Part shown: one piece after another, positions 45,624 through 55,318 of the stretch
Layout: every line of letters begins with the position of its first letter
Numbering within the stretch: position 1 is the stretch's first letter
Assembly: GCA_021850135.1 (NCBI GenBank)
Contig: JAJZRV010000002.1
Location: forward strand, 1-60,653
Source of the DNA: Pseudomonadota bacterium
Lineage (GTDB): Bacteria; Pseudomonadota; Gammaproteobacteria; Burkholderiales; Ferrovaceae
Direction of reading: 5' to 3'
DNA: 60,653 bases
Translations under genes and position numbers: made by a program
Notes under the pieces: model-generated
Told to the model about the DNA's origin: nothing
Seen by the model: the letters and a program-made list of their open reading frames with translations, nothing else
Databases searched by the model: none

Positions 45624-46241
45624 ATGGTGAAGATTCCGGCCAGGTCGGACACGAAGCAGCGGCTGATCGAGACTGCCCTGGAGTTGCTGTGGAAAAACAG
45701 CTATGGCTCGGTAAGCGTGGACGACATCTGCAAGGCGGCAGACGTCAAGAAGGGCAGTTTCTACCATTTCTTCCCTTCAAAGGCTGATTTGGCCGTAGCG
45801 GTCATGGAAGAGACCTACCGTGACACCAAGGCCATTTATGACCGGATTTTCTCGGCTGAAAAGCCTCCCATCGCCCGCTTTGAGGACTTCGCCGATTACA
45901 TTTGTGAAAAGCAGTCGGAAATAGCCTCCAGGTTCAAGCACGTATGCGGTTGCCCGCTGGCTTCCCTGGGTTCCGAAATGGCCGGGCAGGAACAGGGCAT
46001 TCAGGCCAAGTACGAGGAAGTCAACCGGCGAAGGGTGCGGTATTTCGAAAATGCGCTCCGGGACATGATTGCTGAAGGCTCGATCCCGGATGCCACGGAC
46101 GTCGAGTCCAAGGCGCAGGAAATATCGGCTTATGTTCTGGGGCAGCTCATGCTGGCGCGCATACAGAACGACCTTCAAACCCTGAAACGGGACCTGAAAC
46201 CGGGGTTGCTGCAAATGCTGGGACTGACGGGCAAGGCGTAA
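45624..46241 (+). CDS. TetR/AcrR-family repressor of the adjacent RND pump
   Basis: A 205-residue regulator with an N-terminal TetR helix-turn-helix (RLIETALELLWKNSYGSVSV, then ADVKKGSFYHFFPSKADLAV) and a C-terminal ligand domain containing Cys residues (HVCGCPLASLG). Its gene precedes the RND operon in the same direction, and matching operators occur before both. It probably represses the pump until an effector binds. Starts at ATG 45624 with GGAG 15 bases upstream. Confidence 0.9.
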   Translation: MVKIPARSDTKQRLIETALELLWKNSYGSVSVDDICKAADVKKGSFYHFFPSKADLAVAVMEETYRDTKAIYDRIFSAEKPPIARFEDFADYICEKQSEIASRFKHVCGCPLASLGSEMAGQEQGIQAKYEEVNRRRVRYFENALRDMIAEGSIPDATDVESKAQEISAYVLGQLMLARIQNDLQTLKRDLKPGLLQMLGLTGKA

Positions 46242-46294
46242 CCAAGCCGCCTGGCATCGTGGTTCCAGGAGTACAGGGATCATTCGCTGGTCCG

Positions 46295-46317
46295 GCGCCT
46301 GAAATGGCGTTTTTTTT
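46295..46317 (+). terminator. Short terminator after tetR
   Basis: CGCC (46296-46299), loop TGAAAT, GGCG (46306-46309), then eight T (46310-46317). The stem is short, but the long T-run points to an intrinsic terminator separating tetR from the pump operon. Confidence 0.6.
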
Positions 46318-46329
46318 GCGACTTATGTG

Positions 46330-46343
46330 TACCGACTGGTCAA
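46330..46343. promoter_or_regulatory. Operator upstream of the RND pump
   Basis: TACCGACTGGTCAA contains the ACC-N4-GGT palindrome and matches the reverse complement of the tetR site (45571-45584) at 11 of 14 bases. It lies 37 bases before the adaptor ATG. Confidence 0.65.
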
Positions 46344-46380
46344 TTAATAAACAGTACGGGCCGATCAAAAGGAGACTGCC

Positions 46381-47583
46381 ATGTTAAAAATTTCGCTTCC
46401 CCCCCGAAAGACACAGGCACTGGCGTTCGGTGCGTTGGCCTTCGTGATCCTCGCTGGCGGCGGCATCGTATTGCACAACACCTCGCGTGCCAGTACGCAG
46501 TCTCCACAGCCTTCGACGCCATCGGGAATTTCCGTCAATGTGCAGACCATCAACCCCCAGGGCGTGCTCACCTGGTCGGAGTTTTCGGGCCGCATGCACG
46601 CTGTGGATTATGCGGAAATCCGTCCGGAAGTCGGTGGACGGATTACCGAGATCCGTTTCAGGGACGGCCAGACAGTCAAGGCAGGAGACGTGCTTCTGGT
46701 CATCGATCCGCGCCCTTATGAAGCCGCCGTTGCCAAGGCGGAGGCCAACCTGGCAACTGCGCAGACCAACGCCGGATTCGCAAGAACCGAACTCGAACGC
46801 GCCACCAACATGGTCAAAACGCAAGCCATCGCCCAGCGTCTGTACGACGAGCGGGCCAATGCCAATCGGGTGTCGCAAGCGGCCATTCAAGCTGCCGAGG
46901 CCGATTTGAAGCAGGCCAGGCTGGATCTGGAACATGCCTACGTCAAAGCCCCCATTGCCGGTCGGGTCGGCCGCCCGGAAATCACCCTGGGCAATCTTGT
47001 GCAGACCGGTCCCAATGCCCCCGTGCTGACCTCGATCGTTTCCCACGACGGCATTTATGCCGACTTCGAAGTGGACGAGCAGACCTACATGAAAACCATC
47101 CACGCCAACGCCGATACGCAGGCCAAAGAACAGAAAATTCCCGTTGAACTGACGATACAGGGCGACGAAGGACATCCGTACAAAGGCACGATCTACAGCT
47201 TCGACAATCACATTGACACAGGTTCAGGAACCATTCGTGCCCGCGCCAGATTCACAAACGAAGATGGCCGTCTCATGCCGGGCATGTTCGTCTCGGTCAA
47301 GCTGGGCAGCAACAACAGTAACGCCCTTCTGGTGCCCGAGGGCGCCATCGGGAATGACCAGAGCAAAAAGTTCGTCTATGTCGTAGGTGCCAACAACAGG
47401 GTGGCCTACCGCGAAGTCACCCTGGGCCAGAAAGTTGATGGCCGGCGCATCGTGCTCTCAGGGCTGCACGCGGGGGAGCGCGTCATCATTGACGGGATGC
47501 AGCAGGTCAAGCCGGACATGGCTGTGGAAGTCAGGGAAGTCGCAGGAGTCAGCGATGGTCCACACAAAATGGCGGCGAACTGA
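46381..47583 (+). CDS. RND efflux periplasmic adaptor (MexE-like)
   Basis: A 400-residue membrane-fusion protein: N-terminal membrane anchor (about 12-30, no lipobox), lipoyl halves (EIRPEVGGRITEIRFRDGQT and LEHAYVKAPIAGRVGRPEIT), a coiled-coil hairpin between them, then beta-barrel and C-terminal domains (GHPYKGTIYSFDNHIDTGSG). It bridges the inner-membrane pump and outer-membrane channel. AAGGAG lies 7 bases before the ATG. First gene of a three-gene operon. Confidence 0.93.
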   Translation: MLKISLPPRKTQALAFGALAFVILAGGGIVLHNTSRASTQSPQPSTPSGISVNVQTINPQGVLTWSEFSGRMHAVDYAEIRPEVGGRITEIRFRDGQTVKAGDVLLVIDPRPYEAAVAKAEANLATAQTNAGFARTELERATNMVKTQAIAQRLYDERANANRVSQAAIQAAEADLKQARLDLEHAYVKAPIAGRVGRPEITLGNLVQTGPNAPVLTSIVSHDGIYADFEVDEQTYMKTIHANADTQAKEQKIPVELTIQGDEGHPYKGTIYSFDNHIDTGSGTIRARARFTNEDGRLMPGMFVSVKLGSNNSNALLVPEGAIGNDQSKKFVYVVGANNRVAYREVTLGQKVDGRRIVLSGLHAGERVIIDGMQQVKPDMAVEVREVAGVSDGPHKMAAN

Positions 47584-47616
47584 TCGCAGTCCATCACCGA
47601 ACCGGGAACACAAGTC

Positions 47617-50600
47617 ATGAACCTGTCGAAATTCTTCATTGATCGCCCGATTTTCGCGGGCGTGATTTCAATCATCATTTTCCTGGGCGGGCTGATTTCG
47701 ATGTTTCAGCTGCCGATTTCAGAATATCCGGAAGTCGTACCGCCCTCCGTGGTCGTCAAGGCGCAATTTCCTGGGGCCAATCCCAAAGTCATCGCTGAAA
47801 CGGTAGCGACGCCGCTCGAGGAGCAAATCAACGGTGTCGAAAACATGCTCTACATGTTTTCGCAGGCGGCCTCGGATGGCACGTTGACGCTTACCGTCAT
47901 GTTCAAGCTCGGCACCGATCCGGACCTGGCTACACAGCTGGTCCAGAATCGCGTCAATCAGGCGCTTCCCCGTTTGCCAGAAGTCACGAGGCAGCTTGGG
48001 GTGACCACGGTCAAAAGCTCGCCCGACCTGACGATGGTGGTTCACCTGAAGTCGCCAAATGAGCGTTATGACATGCTCTATCTGCGCAACTATGCGCTGC
48101 TGAACGTCAAGGACCAGTTGGCCAAAATCCCGGGCATTGGGAGCGTGCAGTTGTTCGGCTCTGGCGACTATGCCATGCGTATCTGGCTCAATCCGCAAAA
48201 AATTGCCGAACGGGGCATGACTGCCAGCGAGGTCGTCAATGCCATCCGTCGTCAGAACGTGCAGGTATCCGCCGGTGTCATCGGGGGCCCGCCTTACAAC
48301 GACGGTGTTGATCTGCAACTGCCGATCAATGTTCAGGGCCGTCTGGCAGATGCCGATCAGTTCTCGGAAGTCATCATCAAGCGCGACAAGGGCTACGTGA
48401 CACGTCTGAAGGATGTGGCGCGGATTGAAGTCGATGCGGCCGAATACGGACTGCGCTCGCTTCTGGACAACAAGCCTGCCGTTGCCATCCCCATCTTTCA
48501 AACCCCCGGTTCAAATGCCATTGACATTTCCAACCGCGTGCGCAGCACGATGGCGGAACTGAGGAAGAATTTCCCCGAGGGACTGGACTACAGCATTGTT
48601 TACGATCCGACCGTGTTTGTCCGGGGCTCCATAGAAGCAGTGGTCCATACGCTGCTGGAAGCCGTGGCACTGGTCGTGCTGGTGGTGATCCTGTTCTTGC
48701 AAACGTGGCGCGCTTCCATCATTCCGCTGCTGGCCGTGCCCACTTCCATCGTCGGTACGTTTGCAATCATGCACATGTTTGGCTTCTCGATTAACGCCTT
48801 ATCACTGTTCGGCCTGGTGCTGGCGATAGGCATTGTCGTGGACGATGCCATCGTCGTCGTGGAAAACGTCGAGCGCAACATCGAGAACGGGCTTTCACCC
48901 CGGGAGGCCACGCTCAAGGCCATGCGCGAGGTGACAGGACCCATTATCGCCATCGCCCTGGTGCTCTGCGCAGTGTTCGTGCCCATCGCGTTCATCAGTG
49001 GCCTGACCGGCGAGTTCTATCGCCAGTTTGCACTGACCATCGCTTTCTCCACGGTGATTTCCGCTTTCAACTCATTGACGCTTTCCCCGGCGCTCACTTC
49101 CATGTTGCTCAGAAGCCACGATGCGCCAAAAGACTGGCTGACTGTTGCAATGGACAGGGCTTTCGGAAGGTTTTTCAGCGGCTTCAACAGGTTTTTCCAC
49201 AAAAGCTCCGAAGGGTACGGGCGCGGCGTCAAGGGCATTCTAGGCCGCAAATCGCTCACCATCCTTGCCTATATCCTGCTGCTTTGCTTCACCTTCGTCG
49301 GTTTTGGACGTGTGCCGCCTGGCTTCGTGCCCATGCAGGACAAGCAGTATCTTGTGAGCTTTGCCCAGTTGCCCGATGGCGCGACGCTGGATCGCACCGA
49401 GGCGGTGATACGCAAAATGTCGGATATCGCGTTGCATGAACCCGGAGTGGAAAGCGCTGTTGCCTTTCCGGGCCTGTCGATCAACGGATTCATCAACAGC
49501 CCCTCCGCGGGAATCGTTTTTGTGACGCTCAAACCGTTCGATCAGCGAACCACCAAAGACCTGTCCGGATTTGCGATCTCACAAAACCTGCAAAAGAAAT
49601 TTGGAACCATCAAGCAGGCGTTCATCGCCATTTTTCCGCCACCGCCCGTACATGGCCTTGGCACGATCGGTGGCTTCAAGCTGCAGGTGGAGGATCGTGC
49701 CGACCAGGGGTATGAGGCGCTCGATCAGGCCATGAAGGCGGTGGAAGCCAAGGCCATGAAGGCCCCGGAACTGGCGCGCGTGTTCTCGAATTATAAGATC
49801 AGCACTCCACAGCTTTTTGCCCAGGTTGACCGGACCCGGGCCATGCAGCTGGGCGTTGATGTCCAGGACATATTCGACACCATGCAGATCTATCTGGGGT
49901 CGCTTTACGTGAATGACTTCAACAAGTTCGGTCGGACGTACCAGGTCATCGCGCAAGCCGACAAGGAATTTCGCTCCAAACCGGACGATATCCTGAAGCT
50001 GCAGACCAAAAACCTCGACGGGCACATGGTGCCCCTGGGGTCCGTGGTGGAGGTGTCGGAAACGACGGGGCCGGATAGCGCGATGCGATACAACGCTTTC
50101 CGCTCCGCCGACCTCAATGGCGGCCCGGCCCCCGGGTATTCCACTGGCCAGGCACAGGAAGCCATCGCGAAGATTCTCAAGGAAACCCTGCCCAAAGGCA
50201 TGAGCTACGAATGGACCGATCTGACCTATCAGCAAATCCTGTCGGGCAATACGGCACTTCTGGTATTCCCGATCTGCGTTCTGCTGGTGTTTCTTGTCCT
50301 GGCTGCGCAGTACGAAAGCCTGTTCCTGCCGCTGGCCATCATCCTGATCGTGCCGATGTGCCTGTTGTCGGCCATTACCGGTGTGTGGATGACCGGCGGT
50401 GACAACAACCTGTTCACCCAGATCGGATTCTTCGTCCTGATCGGCCTGGCCTGCAAAAACGCGATTCTCATCGTCGAGTTTGCACGCGAGCTGGAAATCC
50501 AGGGCTGGGCGACGGTTGCTGCCGCCATCGAGGCTGCACGCCTCAGGTTACGCCCGATATTGATGACGTCCATGGCCTTCATCATGGGCGTGGTGCCCCT

Positions 50601-50775
50601 GGTCCTGTCCTCGGGCGCTGGGGCAGAAATGCGCCACGCCATGGGGGTGGCCGTATTCTCGGGAATGCTGGGCGTGACTTTCTTCGGTCTGTTCCTGACT
50701 CCCGTGTTTTATGTGCTGACACGCGCCCTGGAAAAACGTATCACCAGAACAGAAAAGGTACATCATCATGTGTAA
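47617..50775 (+). CDS. RND multidrug efflux permease, HAE1 family (MexF-like)
   Basis: The proton-driven pump, 1052 residues with twelve membrane segments and two large periplasmic loops, the typical HAE1 size. FFIDRPIFAGVISIIIFLGG at the start, IVVDDAIVVVENVERNIENG (the proton-relay Asp pair in TM4) and the second-half counterpart GLACKNAILIVEFAREL are intact. MexF-type pumps export chloramphenicol, quinolones, aromatic compounds and others; the substrate here is unknown. The stop overlaps the channel gene. Confidence 0.95.
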   Translation: MNLSKFFIDRPIFAGVISIIIFLGGLISMFQLPISEYPEVVPPSVVVKAQFPGANPKVIAETVATPLEEQINGVENMLYMFSQAASDGTLTLTVMFKLGTDPDLATQLVQNRVNQALPRLPEVTRQLGVTTVKSSPDLTMVVHLKSPNERYDMLYLRNYALLNVKDQLAKIPGIGSVQLFGSGDYAMRIWLNPQKIAERGMTASEVVNAIRRQNVQVSAGVIGGPPYNDGVDLQLPINVQGRLADADQFSEVIIKRDKGYVTRLKDVARIEVDAAEYGLRSLLDNKPAVAIPIFQTPGSNAIDISNRVRSTMAELRKNFPEGLDYSIVYDPTVFVRGSIEAVVHTLLEAVALVVLVVILFLQTWRASIIPLLAVPTSIVGTFAIMHMFGFSINALSLFGLVLAIGIVVDDAIVVVENVERNIENGLSPREATLKAMREVTGPIIAIALVLCAVFVPIAFISGLTGEFYRQFALTIAFSTVISAFNSLTLSPALTSMLLRSHDAPKDWLTVAMDRAFGRFFSGFNRFFHKSSEGYGRGVKGILGRKSLTILAYILLLCFTFVGFGRVPPGFVPMQDKQYLVSFAQLPDGATLDRTEAVIRKMSDIALHEPGVESAVAFPGLSINGFINSPSAGIVFVTLKPFDQRTTKDLSGFAISQNLQKKFGTIKQAFIAIFPPPPVHGLGTIGGFKLQVEDRADQGYEALDQAMKAVEAKAMKAPELARVFSNYKISTPQLFAQVDRTRAMQLGVDVQDIFDTMQIYLGSLYVNDFNKFGRTYQVIAQADKEFRSKPDDILKLQTKNLDGHMVPLGSVVEVSETTGPDSAMRYNAFRSADLNGGPAPGYSTGQAQEAIAKILKETLPKGMSYEWTDLTYQQILSGNTALLVFPICVLLVFLVLAAQYESLFLPLAIILIVPMCLLSAITGVWMTGGDNNLFTQIGFFVLIGLACKNAILIVEFARELEIQGWATVAAAIEAARLRLRPILMTSMAFIMGVVPLVLSSGAGAEMRHAMGVAVFSGMLGVTFFGLFLTPVFYVLTRALEKRITRTEKVHHHV

Positions 50776-52180
50776 TCTGAATCGCACATCGATTGTCGCA
50801 ATCCTTTCGGCTTCATTGCTTACTGCATGTGCAACATCGGTGGGACCGCAGGAATCCGGGATCGCAACCCCATCCCTGTGGAGCCGGTTGAAAGGCGACA
50901 AGTCTGCGGCGGACCTGAATGCTGCCCTGGTCGCGGGCCCTGATGCGCAGGTGGATCACGCCTGGTGGAAGCATTTTGGTGATCCGACACTGGACGCGCT
51001 CATTGCAGAAGCGCTGGCCAACAACAAGACCTTGCAGATCGCCAAGGCGCGCGTGGAAGAGGCCCGTGCCGGGCGCAGCATTGCACAGTCACGCCAGTTG
51101 CCCGAGATCAATGCAGTGGGCAGCGCCCAGCATGGAAACCAGGGGTTCCTGACCAACAATCAGACGGTGGGGATTGCTGAAGCCGACATCGAGGCCTCCT
51201 GGGAAATCGATCTTTTTGGCAAAAACCGGGCGCGTGCGGCCGAGGCCACGGCCTTGCTGGAGTCAGCCGAGGCCAGTCAGCAAGCCGTCCGGGTGGGGTT
51301 GCTTGCCGAAGTCGCACGCAACTACTTTGACATGCGCAACTATGAACGCCAGATTGCCCTGACCCGGCAAAACCTCGATACGCAGAAAAAGACGCTTGAA
51401 TTGATACAGGTGCAGCTGCAAGGGGCGCTGGCCAGCGATTTCGACGTGCAACGGGCAGCGGCACAGGTATCGACCACCGAAGCCATGATCCCGCTCCTGC
51501 AGACAGCCTATGATGCCGCGCTCAACCGGCTCAACGTCCTTCTGGGGTATCCGCCGGGCACCAAGGATGCGTTGCTCGGAACAGAGCGGGCGCTGAAGCC
51601 GCTCGACCCCCGCATCCTCATCGCGGCACCGGCCACGGTACTGGCCGCCAGGCCCGACGTGAGGGCCGCCGAGCGCCAGTTTGCCGCCAGCATTTCCGCC
51701 GGGAAAGCCGCCACCGCGGATTTGTTTCCCAACATATCGCTCACGGCCTTTTATGGCGCGCAGGCGGCCACCCCGTTTTCCTCGACCCCCTGGGGGCTTG
51801 GGCTGAACCTTGCGCAACCGATATTGAATTTTGGGAGAATAGAATCGCAAATCGATGTGGCTGATGCGCAGCAGAAGCAGGCTTTCCTGAACTACCAGCA
51901 AACCGTGCTGGCGGCCCTGGAAAACATGGAGAACGCCTTATCCAGCTATCTGCACGAAACCAACCGCAATGCCTCTTTGACGCATGCGGTTGCACAGAAC
52001 CGGAAGGCCGAGGATCTCGCCAAGCAGCAATATTCAAACGGCTATACCAGTCTGCTCGACGTTCTCGTTGCCGAACGCGATCTGCTGGACTCTGAAGCCA
52101 GCGAGGCCGCCTCTGACGCAAGTTTGAGAAAAGATCTCGTCAACATCTATACGGCAGCCGGAGGAGGGTGGAACGATTGA
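50768..52180 (+). CDS. Outer-membrane efflux lipoprotein (OprN/NodT-like)
   Basis: A 470-residue TolC-superfamily channel with lipobox LLTA-C21. The two duplicated coiled-coil/barrel halves show LAEVARNYFDMRNYERQIAL and ALENMENALSSYLHETNRNA. WWKHFGDPTLDALIAEAL is the usual NodT-family start. It completes the tripartite pump. Starts at ATG 50768, eight bases before the permease stop. Confidence 0.93.
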   Translation: MCNLNRTSIVAILSASLLTACATSVGPQESGIATPSLWSRLKGDKSAADLNAALVAGPDAQVDHAWWKHFGDPTLDALIAEALANNKTLQIAKARVEEARAGRSIAQSRQLPEINAVGSAQHGNQGFLTNNQTVGIAEADIEASWEIDLFGKNRARAAEATALLESAEASQQAVRVGLLAEVARNYFDMRNYERQIALTRQNLDTQKKTLELIQVQLQGALASDFDVQRAAAQVSTTEAMIPLLQTAYDAALNRLNVLLGYPPGTKDALLGTERALKPLDPRILIAAPATVLAARPDVRAAERQFAASISAGKAATADLFPNISLTAFYGAQAATPFSSTPWGLGLNLAQPILNFGRIESQIDVADAQQKQAFLNYQQTVLAALENMENALSSYLHETNRNASLTHAVAQNRKAEDLAKQQYSNGYTSLLDVLVAERDLLDSEASEAASDASLRKDLVNIYTAAGGGWND

Positions 52181-52236
52181 CTGGCCATATTTGCGGAGTC
52201 GCGTTGACCGGCGCCGCTTCAAGGGTCGAACGCGTC

Positions 52237-52284
52237 CGCCGACAGGTCATCCCCCTTTATTTCATGGGGGATGACCTGTCGGCG
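52237..52284. repeat. Perfect 19-bp inverted repeat between the efflux channel and ilvD
   Basis: Left arm 52237-52255 (CGCCGACAGGTCATCCCCC) and right arm 52266-52284 are exact reverse complements around a 10-base AT-rich loop. It sits between two convergent genes. It would form a very strong hairpin in RNA from either strand, probably a bidirectional terminator, although no T-run follows. Confidence 0.8.
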
Positions 52285-52295
52285 TCAGACATGAA

Positions 52296-54152
52296 TCACT
52301 CCAGCAGCGACAAATTGCGCACCGCACCTTTATCGGCCGAAGTGGCCAGCCTGGCGTAGGCCTTGAGTGCGGCCGACACGTTGCGAGGACGTGGCAGCGC
52401 AGGCTTCCAGCCGAGCTTGTCCTGCTCAATGCGGCGCCTGGCGAGTTCATCATCGCTCACCAAGGCATTGATGCTGCGGTTTGGAATATCAATACGGATA
52501 CGGTCGCCATTCCTGACCAGGCCAATCGCGCCACCGGCTGCCGCTTCAGGCGAGCAGTGCCCGATGGACAGGCCGGAAGTGCCGCCCGAAAAGCGGCCAT
52601 CGGTCAGCAAGGCACAGGCTTTGCCCAGGCCTTTGGACTTGATGTAGCTGGTGGGGTACAGCATCTCCTGCATGCCAGGTCCCCCCTTGGGGCCTTCGTA
52701 GCGCACCACAACGATGTCTCCCGCCTTGACCCGATCGCCCAGGATATGCTCTACGGCTTCGTCCTGTGACTCGACCACATGGGCGGGGCCTTCGAACACC
52801 AGCAGGCTGTCATCCACGCCTGCAGTCTTGACCACGCAGCCGTCGCGCGCAATGTTGCCGCGCAGCACGGCCAGGCCGCCCTCCTTGCTGAAGGCATTGT
52901 CAAAGGAACGAATGCACCCTTCGGTACGATCGCTGTCCAGGCTGGGCCAGCGCGTGTTCTGGCTAAATGCCACCTGTGTGGGAATGCCCGCAGGGCCGGC
53001 CCTATAGAATGTCCTGACGTCATCGGTGGGGTTGCGGGCAATGTCCCACTCGTCCAGCACGGTCTTCATGGTCTTGCCCAACACGGTGGGCACATCGGTG
53101 TGCAGGCGGCCTGCACGATCCAGTTCGCCCAGGATGGCCATGATGCCGCCTGCGCGGTGAACGTCCTCGATGTGGTACTTGTTGGTATTGGGCGCGACTT
53201 TGCAAAGCTGCGGCACGATCTTGGAGATGCGGTCGATGTCATCCAGGGTGAACGGGATCTCTGCCTCCTGGGCAATCGCCAGGATGTGCAGGATGGTGTT
53301 TGTGGAGCCGCCCATGGCGATGTCGAGGGCGATGGCGTTTTCAAAACCCTTGAGGCCCACGGAACGTGGCAATACCGAGGCATCGTCCTGTTCGTAATAG
53401 CGCCTGCACAAGTCCACGATCACATGCCCGGCCTTTTTGAAGAGCTGTTCGCGGTCGGCGTGGGTGGCCAGCATCGTGCCGTTGCCGGGCAGGGACAGGC
53501 CCAAGGCTTCGGTCAGGCAATTCATGGAATTGGCGGTGAACATGCCCGAGCAGGAGCCGCAGGTCGGGCAGGCCGAGCGCTCGACTGCAGCCAGGTCGGA
53601 ATCGCTGACCTTGCTGTCGGCAGCCATCACCATGGCATCGATCAGATCCAGCTTCTTGAACTCGGCGGCATGGGTCACCGGGTTGGCCAGGCGTACCTTG
53701 CCGGCCTCCATCGGTCCACCTGATACAAAGATGACGGGGATGTTGAGGCGCATGGCAGCCATCAGCATGCCGGGGGTGATCTTGTCGCAGTTGGAGATGC
53801 ACACCATGGCATCGGCACAATGGGCGTTGACCATGTATTCCACCGAATCCGCGATGAGGTCGCGGCTGGGCAGCGAATACAGCATGCCGTCGTGGCCCAT
53901 GGCAATGCCGTCATCTATGGCGATGGTGTTGAATTCCTTGGCGACGCCGCCTGCTGCCTCGATTTCACGCGCCACCAGCTGGCCCAGGTCCTTCAAGTGG
54001 ACATGGCCCGGCACAAACTGGGTGAAAGAGTTCACCACGGCAATGATGGGTTTGCTGAAATCGGCATCCTTCATGCCGGTGGCGCGCCACAGGGAACGGG
54101 CGCCTGCCATGTTGCGGCCGGAAGTGGAGGTTTTGGAACGGTAAACGGGCAT
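52296..54152 (-). CDS. ilvD: Dihydroxy-acid dehydratase
   Basis: Catalyses the third step of valine/isoleucine synthesis, dehydrating 2,3-dihydroxy acids to 2-keto acids with an Fe-S cluster. The 618-residue protein has the cluster ligands in [13 protein letters not shown] and [19 protein letters not shown], and [22 protein letters not shown] 54152 is chosen ([20 protein letters not shown]) with GGAG 8 bases upstream; ATG 54170 would add six residues. Confidence 0.97.
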   Translation of the reverse strand: MPVYRSKTSTSGRNMAGARSLWRATGMKDADFSKPIIAVVNSFTQFVPGHVHLKDLGQLVAREIEAAGGVAKEFNTIAIDDGIAMGHDGMLYSLPSRDLIADSVEYMVNAHCADAMVCISNCDKITPGMLMAAMRLNIPVIFVSGGPMEAGKVRLANPVTHAAEFKKLDLIDAMVMAADSKVSDSDLAAVERSACPTCGSCSGMFTANSMNCLTEALGLSLPGNGTMLATHADREQLFKKAGHVIVDLCRRYYEQDDASVLPRSVGLKGFENAIALDIAMGGSTNTILHILAIAQEAEIPFTLDDIDRISKIVPQLCKVAPNTNKYHIEDVHRAGGIMAILGELDRAGRLHTDVPTVLGKTMKTVLDEWDIARNPTDDVRTFYRAGPAGIPTQVAFSQNTRWPSLDSDRTEGCIRSFDNAFSKEGGLAVLRGNIARDGCVVKTAGVDDSLLVFEGPAHVVESQDEAVEHILGDRVKAGDIVVVRYEGPKGGPGMQEMLYPTSYIKSKGLGKACALLTDGRFSGGTSGLSIGHCSPEAAAGGAIGLVRNGDRIRIDIPNRSINALVSDDELARRRIEQDKLGWKPALPRPRNVSAALKAYARLATSADKGAVRNLSLLE

Positions 54153-54247
54153 GTGCGAGGCTCCGGGCATCTAATTGTCGGAAAGAATCCTGCAATTATC
54201 GCCTACAAAGGAGCTGACCACAAAAACAGTGGCATTGGCCGCACTGA

Positions 54248-55087
54248 TTACCGATTCCCACCCCCCGAAGCCTGCCGCAACAGCCAGTCCATGATCCTCA
54301 CGGGCAGGAAGCGCCTCAACCACCAAAAAACGATGGCCGGCACGGTGACCGGGTAGCGGGGTCTGGGGGAGGGGGCTTCCAGGGCATGGACCACTTTTTT
54401 CAGTACGGCCTCGGGAGGGAGCGTGAAGGGAACCGCAGGGCCGACCGTGTCGAGGCGGGCCCGCTGCTTTTCGTACTGGGGGCGATGGGCGCTATGTTGC
54501 CAGTCAATGTGCTTTTCAAAGTGGGGAACGCAGTTCTCACGAAAGCGGCTGGTAATGGGGCCAGGCTCCACCAGAACGACGTGAATGCCCGTGCCGTGGA
54601 GTTCCTGCCGGAGCGTGTCGCTGATGCCTTCCAGGGCAAACTTTACGGCGTTGTAGGCGCCCCGGTAGGCAAAGGCGGCATAGCCCAACACCGAACTGTT
54701 CATCACGATGCGGCCATGACCCTGCTGGCGCATGACGGGAATGACCAGGTTGGTCAGCTCCACCCAGCCGAAAAGGTTGGTCTCGAACTGTTCACGCAGC
54801 GCGTTGCGGGTCAGGTCTTCCACCGCACCTACCTGGCCGAAGCCGCCGTTGTTGAACAGGGCATCCAGGCGGCCCCCGCTGAGGGCGAGCACCTCTTGGA
54901 CGGCAGTCCGGATGCTTTCGGAATCATCGAGATCCAGCACCAGGCTTTCAAAGCCTTCCCGTTTCAGGCGTGCCACGTCATCCGGATGACGGGCCGTGGC
55001 GAACACCCGCCATCCCCGGGCCTTCAACCCCTGGGCCACGCGGGCACCAATGCCTGAGGAACAGCCGGTGATGAGAATCTGTTTCAC
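54248..55087 (-). CDS. Short-chain dehydrogenase/reductase
   Basis: A 279-residue NAD(P)-dependent oxidoreductase: ITGCSSGIGARVAQGL (cofactor site), NNGGFGQVGAVEDL, the active-site serine in IVMNSSVLGYAAF and Y-x3-K in YRGAYNAVKFALEG, and VEPGPITSRF. The C-terminal extension has a hydrophobic, Arg-rich end (VFWWLRRFLPVRIMDWLL) suggesting membrane association. Substrate unknown. GTG 55087 gives the normal KQILITG start; no strong ribosome site is visible. Confidence 0.87.
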   Translation of the reverse strand: MKQILITGCSSGIGARVAQGLKARGWRVFATARHPDDVARLKREGFESLVLDLDDSESIRTAVQEVLALSGGRLDALFNNGGFGQVGAVEDLTRNALREQFETNLFGWVELTNLVIPVMRQQGHGRIVMNSSVLGYAAFAYRGAYNAVKFALEGISDTLRQELHGTGIHVVLVEPGPITSRFRENCVPHFEKHIDWQHSAHRPQYEKQRARLDTVGPAVPFTLPPEAVLKKVVHALEAPSPRPRYPVTVPAIVFWWLRRFLPVRIMDWLLRQASGGGNR

Positions 55088-55188
55088 GATACTGTCAGGG
55101 CCCTTGGGGTGTCGACGATAGCCTGGAATATACCCTGACTTGAAATGAGCGCGACGGAAACTTCCAAAATTTCCGGGGTTCCAGACTC

Positions 55189-55197
55189 TGCTATAAT
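55189..55197 (+). promoter_or_regulatory. Extended -10 promoter of the helicase gene
   Basis: TGC-TATAAT (55189-55197) is an extended -10; TTTCCG 16 bases before is a weak -35. It gives a leader of about 115 bases containing a hairpin CGCCCC/GGGGCG (55276-55289). Long leaders are common in cold-shock helicase genes. Confidence 0.55.
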
Positions 55198-55318
55198 GCG
55201 GCCACGGCAATGCTTCAGCCTATATTGTCCGTCACCGATCCCGGTTCGTCATTTTCACCGTCTGCCTAAGACTGGCGCCCCACGGGGCGACAGGCCGATG
55301 TAATTCATAAAGGTTACC

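Noticed and set aside
46316-46350. Promoter hexamers for the RND operon
   Set aside because: Candidates such as TTATGT with TAATAA are weak; only the operator match is reported.
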